From contig NZ_VATA01000017.1 of the NCBI RefSeq assembly GCF_005870025.1, positions 1 to 64,000 of the forward strand: DNA of 64,000 nucleotides, in the 5' to 3' direction. The translations under genes were made by a program, and so were the position numbers. Below are positions 9,102 to 18,198 of the stretch, in pieces; positions within the stretch are counted from its first letter, which is position 1, and the number at the start of each line of letters is the position of its first letter. This stretch comes from Poseidonocella sp. HB161398. Lineage in GTDB: Bacteria; Pseudomonadota; Alphaproteobacteria; Rhodobacterales; Rhodobacteraceae. The notes beneath the pieces were generated by a model. The model had not been told where the DNA came from, searched no databases, and saw only the letters and a list, made by a program, of their open reading frames with translations.

Positions 9102-9808
9102 GATCTTGTTCCTGCCCCTGGCCTGTCGCTCGGAATGCATTCCGCCCCGTCTTAGCGCGCGCCGGAGAAGGCGCGACGGCAGGGCCTGCCACGGCGAAAT
9201 GGTCCGCCTCGGAAATCAGTTAAGCACCGCTCATGTTTCCGCGGAAGGAAATCGACGGCGAGCGGAGAAGATGCTGCGCCTGCGCATAAAAACCATGCAA
9301 GTGCCGCATTTTCTGAACTTCGGCTCCGGCGGGACCCTGCGCAGAATCGGGACGCAGGCCGGAACGCCCGGACGCTCCCGCCATCAGATGATTTCCAGCC
9401 CTGCGATGGCGTGGACGCCTGGCCGCGGGACCGGACGTTCACCGGGTCCTGCCCCGAAAACGTCAGGCGAACGAGCGTCGCCGCATGCCCCCTTGCCAGC
9501 CCGTTCCGGCCGCGTGCCATGGCCCGGCTGGCAGGGCGCGGGTCCGGAGAACTCGAAGGGCGGCGGTAAAGTGCGCTGACATCCGCGGATGCAGCCGGTT
9601 GCGGCCATCGGGGCCGCATCCGGGCCGTAGAGAAGATGGCGGGCTGCAAGGGAGCGCGGTTCGGCAGTTGCCCGTGCCGGTCCCGCCATCCGGTGCCGTG
9701 CCGCCAGGACGGCGGACCGGGCCCATGCCGGAACTGTCTAACCGGCCGGTTTTGAGGTATCCTCGGCCCGGCAACCGATCTCGGACAGGGAGGCGCAGAG
9801 TTTTCCCG
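9102..9808. other. 707-base divergent intergenic region (nir-nas operon / TPR gene)
   Basis: No convincing gene. It must hold the promoter of the leftward nir-nas operon and of the rightward TPR gene. An AT-richer patch near 9285-9320 contains the small inverted repeat GCAT-7-ATGC (GCATAAAAACCATGC, 9283-9297). On the minus strand it reads GGCACTTGCA, but the spacing does not fit a sigma-54 promoter. An open frame running in from about 9485 belongs to the TPR gene's frame but has no coding look before the ATG at 9809. Confidence 0.5.
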
Positions 9809-11452
9809 ATGGCGTATTTCAATCTAGGCGCGTTTGGCCGTCCCCTGGAAAACACCTCGGCCGAAGCGCAGATCTGGTTCGACCGGGGACTGGTCTGGCA
9901 ATACGGCTTCAACCACGAGGAAGCGATCGCCTGCTACGAGCGGGTGCTGGCGCTCGAGCCGTCGCATGTGATGGCGCGGTGGGGGATCGCCCATTGCCTT
10001 GGCCCGAACTACAACAAGCTCTGGGAATTCTTCGAGGCGGAGGAGAAAGCCGCCGCGCTGGAGCGGGCGCACCGCCTTCTGGCCGAGGCGACCGCCCTGC
10101 CGGCCCGCGATGTGGAGCGCGCCCTGGCCGTTGCGCTGGCCGCGCGCTTTCCCGACGATCCCGGGATCGAAGACTACGGCCCCTGGAACGACGGCTTTGC
10201 CGAGGCGATGCGTCCGGTCTACCAGCGGTTTCCGGACGATCTCGACGTGACTGCCGTATTCGTCGAAGCGCTGATGAACCGCACGCCCTGGGCGCTGTGG
10301 GATACGTCCCTGGGGCAGCCGGCAAAGGGGGCGTCGACGGAAGAGGCGCGGGCGGCGCTGGAGCGGGCTTTCGCCCATCATCCCGACGCGTGGCGCCATC
10401 CGGGACTGCTGCATTTCTACATCCACCTGATGGAGATGTCGCCGACCCCCGAAAAGGCGCTGCCGCATGGCGACCGGCTCGTGGGGCTGGTGCCCGATTC
10501 CGGGCATCTGGTGCATATGGCGAGCCATATCGACGTGCTCTGCGGGGACTACCACAACGTCGTGGCGCGCAACCGCGAGGCGGCGCGTGTCGACCGCGCC
10601 TATTTCGATCATGCCGGGGGACAGAATTTCTATACCGTCTACCGGATCCACAACCTGCACTTCCAGATCTACGGCGCAATGTTCCTCGGCCGCCCGTCGG
10701 ATGCCTTCGAGGGCGCCCGGGCGCTTGCCGGCACATTGCCCGAGCCGGTGGTCCGCTACCTGCCGGAATTGTTCGAAGCCTTCGTCCCGATGCGGCTGCA
10801 CGTCCTCATCCGCTTCGGCCGCTGGTCGTGCATCCTGGAAGAGCCGTTCCCCGGGGATGCCGGGCTCTACTCCTTCAGCACGGCCCTGCTGCACTATGCG
10901 CGCACGGTGGCCCTGGCCAATCTCGGGCGGCTTGCCGAGGCAGCGGAGAGCGCCCGGGTCTTTGCCCGGGCCCGCGACGCCGTCCAGCCGGAGCGGATGA
11001 TGTTCAACAACCCCTGCAGCGAGGTGCTGAAGGTCGCCGAGGCGATGATGCTGGGCGAGCTCGACTACAAGTCGGGGCGTGTCGATGACGGGCTCGGGCA
11101 CCTGCGCCGGGCGGTCGCCCTCGACGATGGCCTGCTTTACGACGAGCCCTGGGGCTGGATGCAGCCCACCCGCCACGCCCTGGGCGCGCTCCTGATGGAT
11201 GCGGGACGGTTCGACGAGGCCGAAGCGGTCTATCGCGCCGATCTGGGCCTCGACGACACGCTGCCGCGGCCCTGCCGGCATCCGCGCAATGTCTGGAGCC
11301 TGCACGGACTGTCGGAATGCCTGTCGCGGCGCGGCGAAACGGTGGAGCTTGTCCATGTCCGCCAGCAACTGGATCAGGCGGCGGCCCGCGCGGAAGTGCC
11401 GATCACGGCCTCCTGCGCCTGCCGGTCCGTCACGACGTGCCACCCGGCGTGA
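9809..11452 (+). CDS. Tetratricopeptide-repeat protein
   Basis: 547 residues from MAYFNLGAFGRPLEN; the frame extends further upstream but that part is low-complexity, arginine-rich and unlike the rest. No signal peptide, so cytoplasmic. The first repeat is typical (WFDRGLVWQYGFNHEEAIACYERVLAL, residues about 25-52), and further helical pairs continue to the end (e.g. LGALLMDAGRFDEAEAVYRADLGL). The middle part (GLLHFYIHLMEMSP, GHLVHMASHIDVLCGDYHN) is histidine-rich and conserved-looking. It stands alone between an unrelated operon and a decayed region. Protein-protein scaffold is the general role of TPRs; the partner is unknown. Confidence 0.85.
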   Translation: MAYFNLGAFGRPLENTSAEAQIWFDRGLVWQYGFNHEEAIACYERVLALEPSHVMARWGIAHCLGPNYNKLWEFFEAEEKAAALERAHRLLAEATALPARDVERALAVALAARFPDDPGIEDYGPWNDGFAEAMRPVYQRFPDDLDVTAVFVEALMNRTPWALWDTSLGQPAKGASTEEARAALERAFAHHPDAWRHPGLLHFYIHLMEMSPTPEKALPHGDRLVGLVPDSGHLVHMASHIDVLCGDYHNVVARNREAARVDRAYFDHAGGQNFYTVYRIHNLHFQIYGAMFLGRPSDAFEGARALAGTLPEPVVRYLPELFEAFVPMRLHVLIRFGRWSCILEEPFPGDAGLYSFSTALLHYARTVALANLGRLAEAAESARVFARARDAVQPERMMFNNPCSEVLKVAEAMMLGELDYKSGRVDDGLGHLRRAVALDDGLLYDEPWGWMQPTRHALGALLMDAGRFDEAEAVYRADLGLDDTLPRPCRHPRNVWSLHGLSECLSRRGETVELVHVRQQLDQAAARAEVPITASCACRSVTTCHPA

Positions 11453-11760
11453 GGCGAAGGACCGGCCTGGCAGCCAGAGGTCCGGATGTTGCCGGGACTG
11501 GGCGCCCCCGCCTGCCACCCGCCGCGGAAGGCAGCGTGGCTGGTCCGGCCTGACGGTTGGACGGCCGGCGCGGCACGGTCCGGTCTGGACCCGAAGCAGG
11601 TCGGTGCCGCACGTAGGCGTCGCGACGTGCGGCGCCCCGGCCGTTCATTCCGGATTCAGCGAAGCGGTCGCAGCTGTGGCATGGCTGTTCCAGGCAGCCC
11701 GCCCCGGCCCGTGCCGTCGTAACGGCCCGCGGACTGTGTCTCGGTACGAGTTCCGATCAG
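11453..11760. other. Gene-free stretch before the cyclase remnant
   Basis: About 310 bases with no recognisable gene, repeat or RNA. Frames here are open only because of GC content. Confidence 0.5.
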
Positions 11761-12501
11761 ATGCGATCCATGCCTTTCGCAGCCAGCCAGGGAGGAAGAC
11801 CGGGATCAACGGATTCCGCTGGGCGGTGCCCGGCCTGTGCGTTCGGCCTGTGCGCTCTGCCGTGGAGCAAGCCCGCAGCGCAGCCGCTGAACAACGCGCC
11901 CTTCGCCGAGCAATGGAGCCCCGGCGAATGGGGCCCCGGGGACATGGCAGGCGCGGTCAACCGGACGACGCCCGCCTCCGTTCTAGCGGCGGTCGGGCTG
12001 GTCCGGCAGGGCAAGGTCGCGACGCTGGACAAGGTCTGCCAGCGCGACGCCCCGGTCTTCGGCGACCGCGGCTGGCGGATGACCATCCCGGGCCTGCCGA
12101 CAGGAGGACCCTTCGGCACGGATCATCCGGTCTATAGCGACGAGTATCTTGCCGTGGAGATCGGCCAGATCGGCGCCCGGTTCGACGGGCCGGGCGAAAT
12201 CGGGACGCTCACGCCGCAGGGCATGTTCTTCTGCAACGGCCGGATGCTCGACCGGGACCCCGCCATCGGCGCCTGCGGCCTCGGCCCGCTGGGCGTGGAG
12301 CATGTCGCCGAGAAGGGCTTCGTCTGCCGGGGCGTGCTGCTCGACGCGGTCGCCTATCGCGGTGGCCGGCTGCCCGTGCCGCCGGTCCGTTCCCTGCGCG
12401 GCGGAGCCGGATGGCCGGGGCAGAGACCGCCCGCAGCACGCGTCCCGCCGTCTTGCCGCAGCGCTGCGGGGCATCCTGCGCTTGGCCTCAACTTGGGTTG
12501 A
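11761..12501 (+). pseudogene. Cyclase/kynurenine-formamidase-like family, truncated
   Basis: The translated frame matches the putative cyclase family (metal-dependent hydrolases such as kynurenine formamidase): MTIPGLPTGGPFGTDHPVY, VEIGQIGARFDGPGEIG, LGVEHVAEKGFVCRGVLLDAVAY. It breaks off after RGGRLPVP, where a normal protein would continue for another hundred or so residues; the remaining in-frame residues are proline/arginine-rich and non-homologous. The family's metal motif after D-x-x-GH is altered (DGPGEIG, histidine replaced by glutamate). Both facts point to a dead gene. It lies in front of two other damaged genes. Confidence 0.72.
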
Positions 12502-12622
12502 GGCCGGACAAGGGCGACGGCCTGCCGAAGGCAGGTGCCCCGGCGGCTCCGGGGCTGTTGTGGAGCCCGCGCGACCGTCCCCCTGGCGCCCGGCTCCGAT
12601 CGGGACGGAGGTGACGCAAGAC

Positions 12623-13331
12623 ATGCAAGAGACCACGAAGACCGCACTTGCCAGCGGCGCCAACCGCGGCATCGACGAAGCTGTGGCCAGGGCGCCGACG
12701 GAAGAGGGCATTCACGTGCTGATGGGCTGCCGGGACCTGGCAAAGGGCCAAGCTGCCTCCGCGCCGCTCGTGGCCCAGGGGCTGGCGGTGACGCCGGTGC
12801 AGCTCGACGTGACCGGCGCCGCCAGCGTCGCGGCACTGGCGGCGGAAATCAGCGGCACGCGGGGTCGTCTCGACATCCTGGTCGACAATGCCGGGGGTCG
12901 GGCCGGACTACCTGCCCGGGCTCGCGCCGGTCGAGAAGATGGAGCAGACGCTGGCGATCAATGTCACCGGGGGGCTGCGCCTGACCGAGGCGATGCTGCC
13001 GCCCTTGGCCGTCGCGCCGCATCCGCGCATCGTCAACGTGTCGTCGGAGCTGGCAAGCTTCGGCCTGCGCCACGATCCGGACTGGGAACATGCCGACAAG
13101 ATCCTGCCGACCTACGCGGCGACCAAGGCGGCGGTGAACGCGCTGACCGTCAGCTATGCGGCTGCGCTGGCGGAGCAGGGGGTCAAGGTCAACACGATCT
13201 GCCCTGGCTTCACCGCGACCGAGGCGACGGGATTCGTGCCGGACCGCACGCCCGAGCAGGCGGCGGTGATCGTGGTCAAGATGGCGCTGATCGGCAGCTT
13301 CTCCAACGATGCCGGCACGCTGCCCTGGTAA
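12623..13331 (+). pseudogene. Short-chain dehydrogenase/reductase, frameshifted
   Basis: An SDR of the carbonyl-reductase type, split over two frames. The first half begins MQETTKTALASGANRGIDEA; the Rossmann glycine motif, normally TGANRGIG, has decayed to SGANRGID. It continues through LDILVDNAG. At the run of five G at 12892-12896 the frame must shift by one base; the second half then reads GVGPDYLPGLAPVEKMEQTLAINVTGG, with the catalytic YAATK present. Deleting one G would restore a full-length protein, so a sequencing error is possible, but the damaged glycine motif argues for real decay. Confidence 0.75.
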
Positions 13332-13337
13332 GCGCTC

Positions 13338-13352
13338 TTGAGCCCGGCTCAT
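13338..13352. promoter_or_regulatory. LysR-type operator TTGAGC-CCG-GCTCAT
   Basis: One of six related inverted repeats in this window (see 19905). Five of six bases of the left arm and all of the right arm match ATGAGC-N3-GCTCAT. It sits 114 bases before the start of the damaged FMN-reductase gene and just after the SDR stop. Confidence 0.5.
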
Positions 13353-13465
13353 GACGGAGATGCATCTGCGGCCATTCTGCGGGTACATCGCCGGGAGCAG
13401 CTTTGGCACGCGAGATTTACCGCCGGGCCCGTCCGGGCCCGGTCCCCTCCCGAGGAGGACCGAAG

Positions 13466-14012
13466 ATGAAAGACACCTGCGATATCGCCGTTCTGGTCGG
13501 CTCGCTGCGCAAGGGCGCCTATAGCGGCATGCTGGCCGATGCGCTGATCCGGCTGTCGCCCGCGAACATGACCTTCCGCAAGGTGGAGATCGGCCACCTG
13601 CCGCTCTACAACCCTGATCTCGACGGCGGCGAGGCCTGGGCGGCGTTCCGCGACGAGATCCGCGATGCCGACGGCGTGCTGTTCTCCTCGCCGGAATACA
13701 ACCGCTCGGTCCCGGCGGCGATCAAGAACGCGCTCGACGTGGGCTCTCGGCCGATGGGCTCGAGCGTCTGGAAGGGCAAGCCCTATGGTCGCGACCTGCT
13801 CGCCGGGCGGGGTCGGCGGCTTCGGCGCGAACCACCATCTGCGCCAGCCCATGGTCTTCCTCGACATGCCGGTGATGCAGCAGCCCGAGGCATATGTCGG
13901 CGGCGTCAAGAACCTCTTCGCCGAGGATGGCTCGATCACCTCGGAGGCCACCGAGGGCTTCCTGAAATCTGCAGCGGAAAGCTTCGCCGCCTGGGTCGCG
14001 AAATTCGCCTGA
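13466..14012 (+). pseudogene. NADPH-dependent FMN reductase (ChrR/YieF type), frameshifted
   Basis: Flavodoxin-like quinone/chromate-reductase family. Start MKDTCDIAVLVGSLRKGAYS follows GAGGA at a good distance. The FMN-binding SPEYNRSVPAAIKNALD is intact. After WKGKP the frame is lost at about 13784: the rest, MVATCSPGGVGGFGANHHLRQP through VFLDMPVMQQPEAYVGG to the stop at 14012, is in another frame. One indel therefore separates it from an intact gene of about 180 residues; either a true mutation or a sequence error. An operator-like motif lies 114 bases upstream. Confidence 0.78.
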
Positions 14013-14026
14013 CCTGGTACGGAAAA

Positions 14027-14062
14027 GCGCCCCCGCCGTCCGTTCTCCGGCAGCGGGGGCGC
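14027..14062 (-). terminator. Intrinsic terminator of the molybdenum hydroxylase operon
   Basis: Ten-base perfect stem GCGCCCCCGC / GCGGGGGCGC with a 16-base loop. On the minus strand it is followed by TTTT (AAAA at 14023-14026). It begins right after the stop of the large-subunit gene and also ends the rightward FMN-reductase transcript. Confidence 0.75.
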
Positions 14063-14068
14063 GGGCCT

Positions 14069-16261
14069 TCAGCCGGCGCTCAGGTCATGGCCCGAAAGCG
14101 GCAGGGTGCGGAACCGCCGTCCGGTCAGGGCGGCGGCGGCATTGGCCACCGCCGGGCCGACGCCCGGCAGGCCGGGCTCGCCGATCCCGCCCATCGGCGC
14201 GCCGCTTTCGACGATGGCGACATGCACCTCGGGCATCTGGTCCGGGCGCAGGATGTCGTAGCTGTCGAAGTTCCGCGCGGCCGGCGCGCCATCCTCGTAG
14301 ATGTATTCCTCGACCAGCGTCTGCGACAGGCCGAGCGCCACGGCGGACTGCACCTGCGCCTCGATGATGGCCGGGTTGACGATGCTGCCCGGATCGATCG
14401 CCACCCAGACGCGGTGCACGCGGATCTCGCCGCCATCGACCGAGATCTCGGCGATGGTCGCGACCTCCGAGCCGAAGGGCGAGGCCATCGCCACGCCGCG
14501 GGCGCGGGTGCTGCCGTCTTCGGCCTGGTAGGGCCCGCGCTGCCAGCCGCCCGAGAGCTTCCCGACCTCCGAGAGCAGCGTGACATGCCGCGGCGAGCCC
14601 GCGACCAGCGCCTGGCGCATCTCGAACGGGTCGCGCCCGGCGGCTTCGGCCAGCTCGTCGAGGAAGCCCTCGTAGAAGAAGTCGTGCATCGAATGCCCGA
14701 CGGAGCGCCAGTAGCCGATCACCGCGGGATTGTCCGCGTAGACATGGCCGATCCGGCGGTTGGGGATCGCGTAGGGCTTGCCCGTGAGCCCCTCATGCGC
14801 CGAGCCGTCCTCGCCGGCGGGGGCGTTGTACCAGCGCCCTGTCGGGCCCTCGCCCAGCACTTCCGCGGACAGCGCCAGCGACCCGTCCGCCATGACGGCG
14901 CCGCGGAAGCGGGCCGTGCCGAGCGGGCGCACCGCGTCGCGCAGGAACTCCTCCTCGCGGGTCCAGACCAGCTTCACCGGGCGGCCGGTGGCCTTGGCGA
15001 GCTGGATCGCCTGCGGGAAGGGGTTCGCCGTGCGGTAGAGGAAATGCCGCCCGAAGAAGCCGCCCAGCATCTGCGAATGGATCGTCACCTGCGAGGGGTC
15101 GATCCCGGCGGTCTCGGCCGCGGCGGCAAGGAACATCTCGGGCGCCTGGTTCGGCAGCCAGAGATCCAGCGTGCCGTCTGCGTTGAAGCGCGCGGTGGCG
15201 GAGGGCGGCTCCAGCTGGCCATGGGCCAGGAAGGGCGCGCCGTAGACCGCCTCGATCACCGTCCCGGCGCCCGCCAGCGCGGCCCCGGCATCGCCTTCGG
15301 CCTCGACTTCCAGCCCCGGGCCGTCCTGCGCCAGCAGGGATGCGCGGTAGCCGTCGCTGGAGAAATCGGCCGGCAGCGGCCATTCGGCCCCGGTCTCCTG
15401 CCACTCCACCTCTGCCGCCTCGACGGCGCGGCGGGCCTGCCAGAACCGGTCCGCCACAACGGCCACGGCGCCGTCGAGCAGATGCACGGAATGGACGCCG
15501 CGCATCGCCTCGATCTCGGCAAGATTGGTCACGGAGGCCGGTCCCAGCCCCAGCCGCGGCGCGTGCTGGACGGCGGCCGAGAGCATGCCCTCGACCTCGA
15601 CATCGATCGCGTAGGCGGCCTGTCCGGTCGACTTCCCGCGGATGTCGAGCCGCTTCAGCCCGGCGCGGATCCAGCGGAAATCCGCAGGGTCGCGCAGCGC
15701 GACATCGGCGGGAACGGCAAGCTCCATCGCCGCTTCGGAAAGATCGCCATAGCCGGTCTCGCGGCCCGAGGCGGCGTGCACGACCAGGCCCGGCTTCGTC
15801 GTCAGTTCAGACGCGGGCACGCCCAGCCTTGCGGCGGCGGCCTCGATCAGCATCGCGCGGCCCGAGGCGCCGAGGCGCCGCATCAGCTCGTAGCTCGAGC
15901 GCACCGAGGAGCTGCCGCCGGTGAAGCGGAAGCCGCCCATCACGTCATAGGGCGCGCCCGGCGGGGCGGGGACGACCTCGAACTGCGCGGGGTCGAGGTC
16001 CAGCTCCTCGCCGACGATCTGGGTCAGCGCGGTATAGATGCCCTGGCCGCCCTCGATGAAGGGGCTCTGCAGCACGGCGGTGCCGTCGGGGCGGATGGCA
16101 AGGAACAGCGGCACGGGCGGTCCGGCCTCGGCGGCGGCCTCCTGGGCGCGCGCGGGACGCAGCGGCAGGGCGGTGGCCAGCACCAGCCCCGCGGTGCCGG
16201 AAAGGAAGCCGCGGCGCGACAGGTTCAGCGGGCGGGATCCGGGAAAGCTCATCTCGGTCAC
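14069..16261 (-). CDS. Xanthine-dehydrogenase-family molybdopterin subunit (IorB-like), Tat-exported
   Basis: Large Mo-binding subunit of a two-subunit molybdenum hydroxylase (isoquinoline 1-oxidoreductase/aldehyde dehydrogenase type), 730 residues. A GTG start at 16261 is preferred because GGAGG lies eight bases upstream; an ATG nine bases further in is possible. The N-terminus has a Tat signal (LSRRGFLSGTAGLVLATALPL, about residues 14-35), so the enzyme acts in the periplasm together with the small subunit. The IorB-type features GGFFGRHF, GQLEPPSATA and GEPGLPGVGPAVANAAAALTG near the C-terminus are present. Substrate (aldehyde or N-heterocycle) is not predictable. Separated from the small subunit gene by three bases. 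Confidence 0.9.
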   Translation of the reverse strand: MTEMSFPGSRPLNLSRRGFLSGTAGLVLATALPLRPARAQEAAAEAGPPVPLFLAIRPDGTAVLQSPFIEGGQGIYTALTQIVGEELDLDPAQFEVVPAPPGAPYDVMGGFRFTGGSSSVRSSYELMRRLGASGRAMLIEAAAARLGVPASELTTKPGLVVHAASGRETGYGDLSEAAMELAVPADVALRDPADFRWIRAGLKRLDIRGKSTGQAAYAIDVEVEGMLSAAVQHAPRLGLGPASVTNLAEIEAMRGVHSVHLLDGAVAVVADRFWQARRAVEAAEVEWQETGAEWPLPADFSSDGYRASLLAQDGPGLEVEAEGDAGAALAGAGTVIEAVYGAPFLAHGQLEPPSATARFNADGTLDLWLPNQAPEMFLAAAAETAGIDPSQVTIHSQMLGGFFGRHFLYRTANPFPQAIQLAKATGRPVKLVWTREEEFLRDAVRPLGTARFRGAVMADGSLALSAEVLGEGPTGRWYNAPAGEDGSAHEGLTGKPYAIPNRRIGHVYADNPAVIGYWRSVGHSMHDFFYEGFLDELAEAAGRDPFEMRQALVAGSPRHVTLLSEVGKLSGGWQRGPYQAEDGSTRARGVAMASPFGSEVATIAEISVDGGEIRVHRVWVAIDPGSIVNPAIIEAQVQSAVALGLSQTLVEEYIYEDGAPAARNFDSYDILRPDQMPEVHVAIVESGAPMGGIGEPGLPGVGPAVANAAAALTGRRFRTLPLSGHDLSAG

Positions 16262-16264
16262 GGA

Positions 16265-16711
16265 TCAGGCCTCCGAGGCGGCGCGCACGGCGGCGCGGAT
16301 CTTGTTGTAGGTGCCGCAGCGGCAGAGGTTCACCATGGCGACGTCGATATCCTCGTCGCTCGGCGCAGGCGTCCCGGCCAGCAGCGCCGTCGCCGCCAGC
16401 ACCTGGCCCGACTGGCAGTAGCCGCATTGCGGCACCTGGTGCTCGACCCAGGCCTCGACGACCTTGCGGCCGGTCTCGGTGTCCTCGACGGTCTCGATCG
16501 TCTTGATCTCGGTGCCCTCGACCATCTCGGCGGGGGTGATGCAGGACCGCGTCGGCTGGCCGTCGACCAGCACGGTGCAGGCGCCGCATTGCGCGATGCC
16601 GCAGCCGTATTTCGTGCCGGTCAGGCCCAGCTCCTCGCGGATCACCCAGAGAAGCGGCGTATCCGGCTCGACATCGACATCGCGGAGTGTTCCGTTGACC
16701 TTGAGTTGCAC
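16265..16711 (-). CDS. [2Fe-2S] small subunit of molybdenum hydroxylase (IorA-like)
   Basis: 148 residues carrying two [2Fe-2S] clusters. The plant-type ferredoxin half has GCGIAQCGACTVLVDG plus a later C (TRSC); the helical half has CGYCQSGQVL and LCRCGTYNKIRAAV. It passes electrons from the molybdenum subunit to the membrane. No signal peptide: such small subunits are carried across by the Tat signal of the large partner. First gene of the operon; an operator-like repeat lies about 100 bases upstream. Confidence 0.93.
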   Translation of the reverse strand: MQLKVNGTLRDVDVEPDTPLLWVIREELGLTGTKYGCGIAQCGACTVLVDGQPTRSCITPAEMVEGTEIKTIETVEDTETGRKVVEAWVEHQVPQCGYCQSGQVLAATALLAGTPAPSDEDIDVAMVNLCRCGTYNKIRAAVRAASEA

Positions 16712-16813
16712 TGGCGTCTCCTGGAATTGCGTTCAGCAGTATCTGGGATGGTTTGGCAACGGATCTGGGCATGGCCGTGCCCGGGGGGAAGGCGCCGCCT
16801 GCTCATGGCAGCG

Positions 16814-16828
16814 ATGAATCCTGCTCAT
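16814..16828. promoter_or_regulatory. LysR-type operator ATGAAT-CCT-GCTCAT
   Basis: On the minus strand it reads ATGAGC-AGG-ATTCAT. It lies 103 bases upstream of the molybdenum hydroxylase operon and touches the stop codon of the MFS gene. Matches the repeat found in front of several other genes here, with the T-N11-A layout of LysR-type sites. Confidence 0.6.
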
Positions 16829-18198
16829 CATTGCCCGGCCGCCACCGGTCCGCGCCCGAGCAGCAGCATTGCCGCGATCCCGGCCAGGGTGAAGCCCGAA
16901 CTTGCCAGCACCGCCCGGTGCCAGCCGTCGAAGACATGGCCGGCGCCGTTTCCGGCCAGAAGGAGCGAGATCAGCGCGATGCCGATGGCAGAGCCGAGAT
17001 AGCGCGCGGTGTTGTTGGCGGCCGAGCCCATCGCGGCGCTTTCGGGCGGGACGCTTTCCACTGCGGCATGGCCGAGCGCGGCATTGAGGATGCCATTGGC
17101 GATCCCGGCAGCGACCAGCCCCGGCAGCACCGCGATCCAGCCGGTGCCCTCTGCGGGCAGCAGCATCAGGAGCTGCGCGCCGAGGCAGCCGGCCAGTCCC
17201 AGCACCGCCCGGTCGCGCGCGTCCAGCATCTCGGGCAGGAGCCTTGCCCCAAGCGCCGAGACCACGGTCAGCCCGGACCAGGCGATCAGCACGAGCGCGG
17301 AGGAGAGCGGCGCCAGCCCGGTGCCGCGCACCAGCACGGTCGGCACCATCGACATCAGCGCCAGCACCCCCGCGCCGGAGGCGAAAGCGGCCAGGGTCGC
17401 GCCGGAGAAGTCGCGGCGGCGGAACAGGTCGAGCCGCAGGATCGGGTTGGGGATGCGGGTCTCGAACGCCAGGAAGGCGGCGGTCAGCACCGCGCCGGCC
17501 GCGGCGAGGACGCCGGCCGTGCCGCCGCCGGCGCGCAGCTCGGTCAGGGCCGAGAGCAGGCAGCCGAGCCCGGCCATCAGCAGGAGGCTGCCGGGCAGGT
17601 CGACGCGGCTGCCCCGCGGCGCGCTTTCCGGCAGGCGCGCCGAGAGGACGGCCAGCGCCGCGGCGCCGGCGCCGAGCAGCCAGTGGATCGCCTGCCAGCC
17701 GCCCGCCTCCATCGCGGCAGAGGCCAGGACCGGCCCGGTCGCGACCCCCGCGCCGAGCCCCGCGGCCCAGATCGCGGCGGCGCGGCGGCGCTCTGCGCCG
17801 GCATAGACCTGTCCGAGCAGGCCGAGCCCGCAGGCCATGATCCCCGCGCTGCCCAGCCCCTGCGCGATGCGGGCCAGGATCAGGGTGGTCCCGGTCGGGG
17901 CGAGCGCCGCCGCGGCCGAGGCCAGCACCGTCAGCCAGAGCCCGGCGGTGAAGGTGGCGCGGCGGCCATGGGTGTCGCCGAGCGCTCCGGCGCTCAGCAG
18001 CCCGGCCGCGCAGCCCAGCGGCATGGCGCTCATCACCCAGGCCTGCTGCGCGGCCGTCAGGCCGAGGCTGGCGGTCATGGCCTCCAGCGTGGTCAGCGGG
18101 GCGGTGAAGACGATGAGCGCCAGGGCGGTGGCGAGGGTGACGAGGATCAAGGGGGCCTGCGGCGTTCCGGTGGATCGCGTGGCGTCGGGCGGGGTCAT
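16828..18198 (-). CDS. MFS transporter, drug:H+ antiporter type
   Basis: 456 residues, rich in hydrophobic helices (12-14 expected). The start MTPPDATRSTGTPQA follows AAGGA at a good distance; a longer open frame upstream is arginine-rich and not used. It shows the MFS loop motif GDTHGRRATFTAG after the second helix and a drug-antiporter-like segment (GPVLASAAMEAGGWQAIHWL, close to motif C). It probably exports a small toxic compound. It is followed by the molybdenum hydroxylase operon on the same strand, 117 bases away, and could belong to the same detoxification set. Confidence 0.85.
   Translation of the reverse strand: MTPPDATRSTGTPQAPLILVTLATALALIVFTAPLTTLEAMTASLGLTAAQQAWVMSAMPLGCAAGLLSAGALGDTHGRRATFTAGLWLTVLASAAAALAPTGTTLILARIAQGLGSAGIMACGLGLLGQVYAGAERRRAAAIWAAGLGAGVATGPVLASAAMEAGGWQAIHWLLGAGAAALAVLSARLPESAPRGSRVDLPGSLLLMAGLGCLLSALTELRAGGGTAGVLAAAGAVLTAAFLAFETRIPNPILRLDLFRRRDFSGATLAAFASGAGVLALMSMVPTVLVRGTGLAPLSSALVLIAWSGLTVVSALGARLLPEMLDARDRAVLGLAGCLGAQLLMLLPAEGTGWIAVLPGLVAAGIANGILNAALGHAAVESVPPESAAMGSAANNTARYLGSAIGIALISLLLAGNGAGHVFDGWHRAVLASSGFTLAGIAAMLLLGRGPVAAGQ

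Noticed and set aside
9283-9330. Sigma-54 promoter for the nir-nas operon (GGCAC and TTGCA on the minus strand)
   Set aside because: GG and GC are five bases apart rather than the required ten between the two elements.
13403-17002. Very long plus-strand frame (about 1200 codons) across the molybdenum hydroxylase genes
   Set aside because: It starts as the FMN-reductase frame and, after the frameshift, runs antisense to two well-recognised genes with Arg/Gly/His-rich, motif-free sequence. It is a GC-composition shadow.
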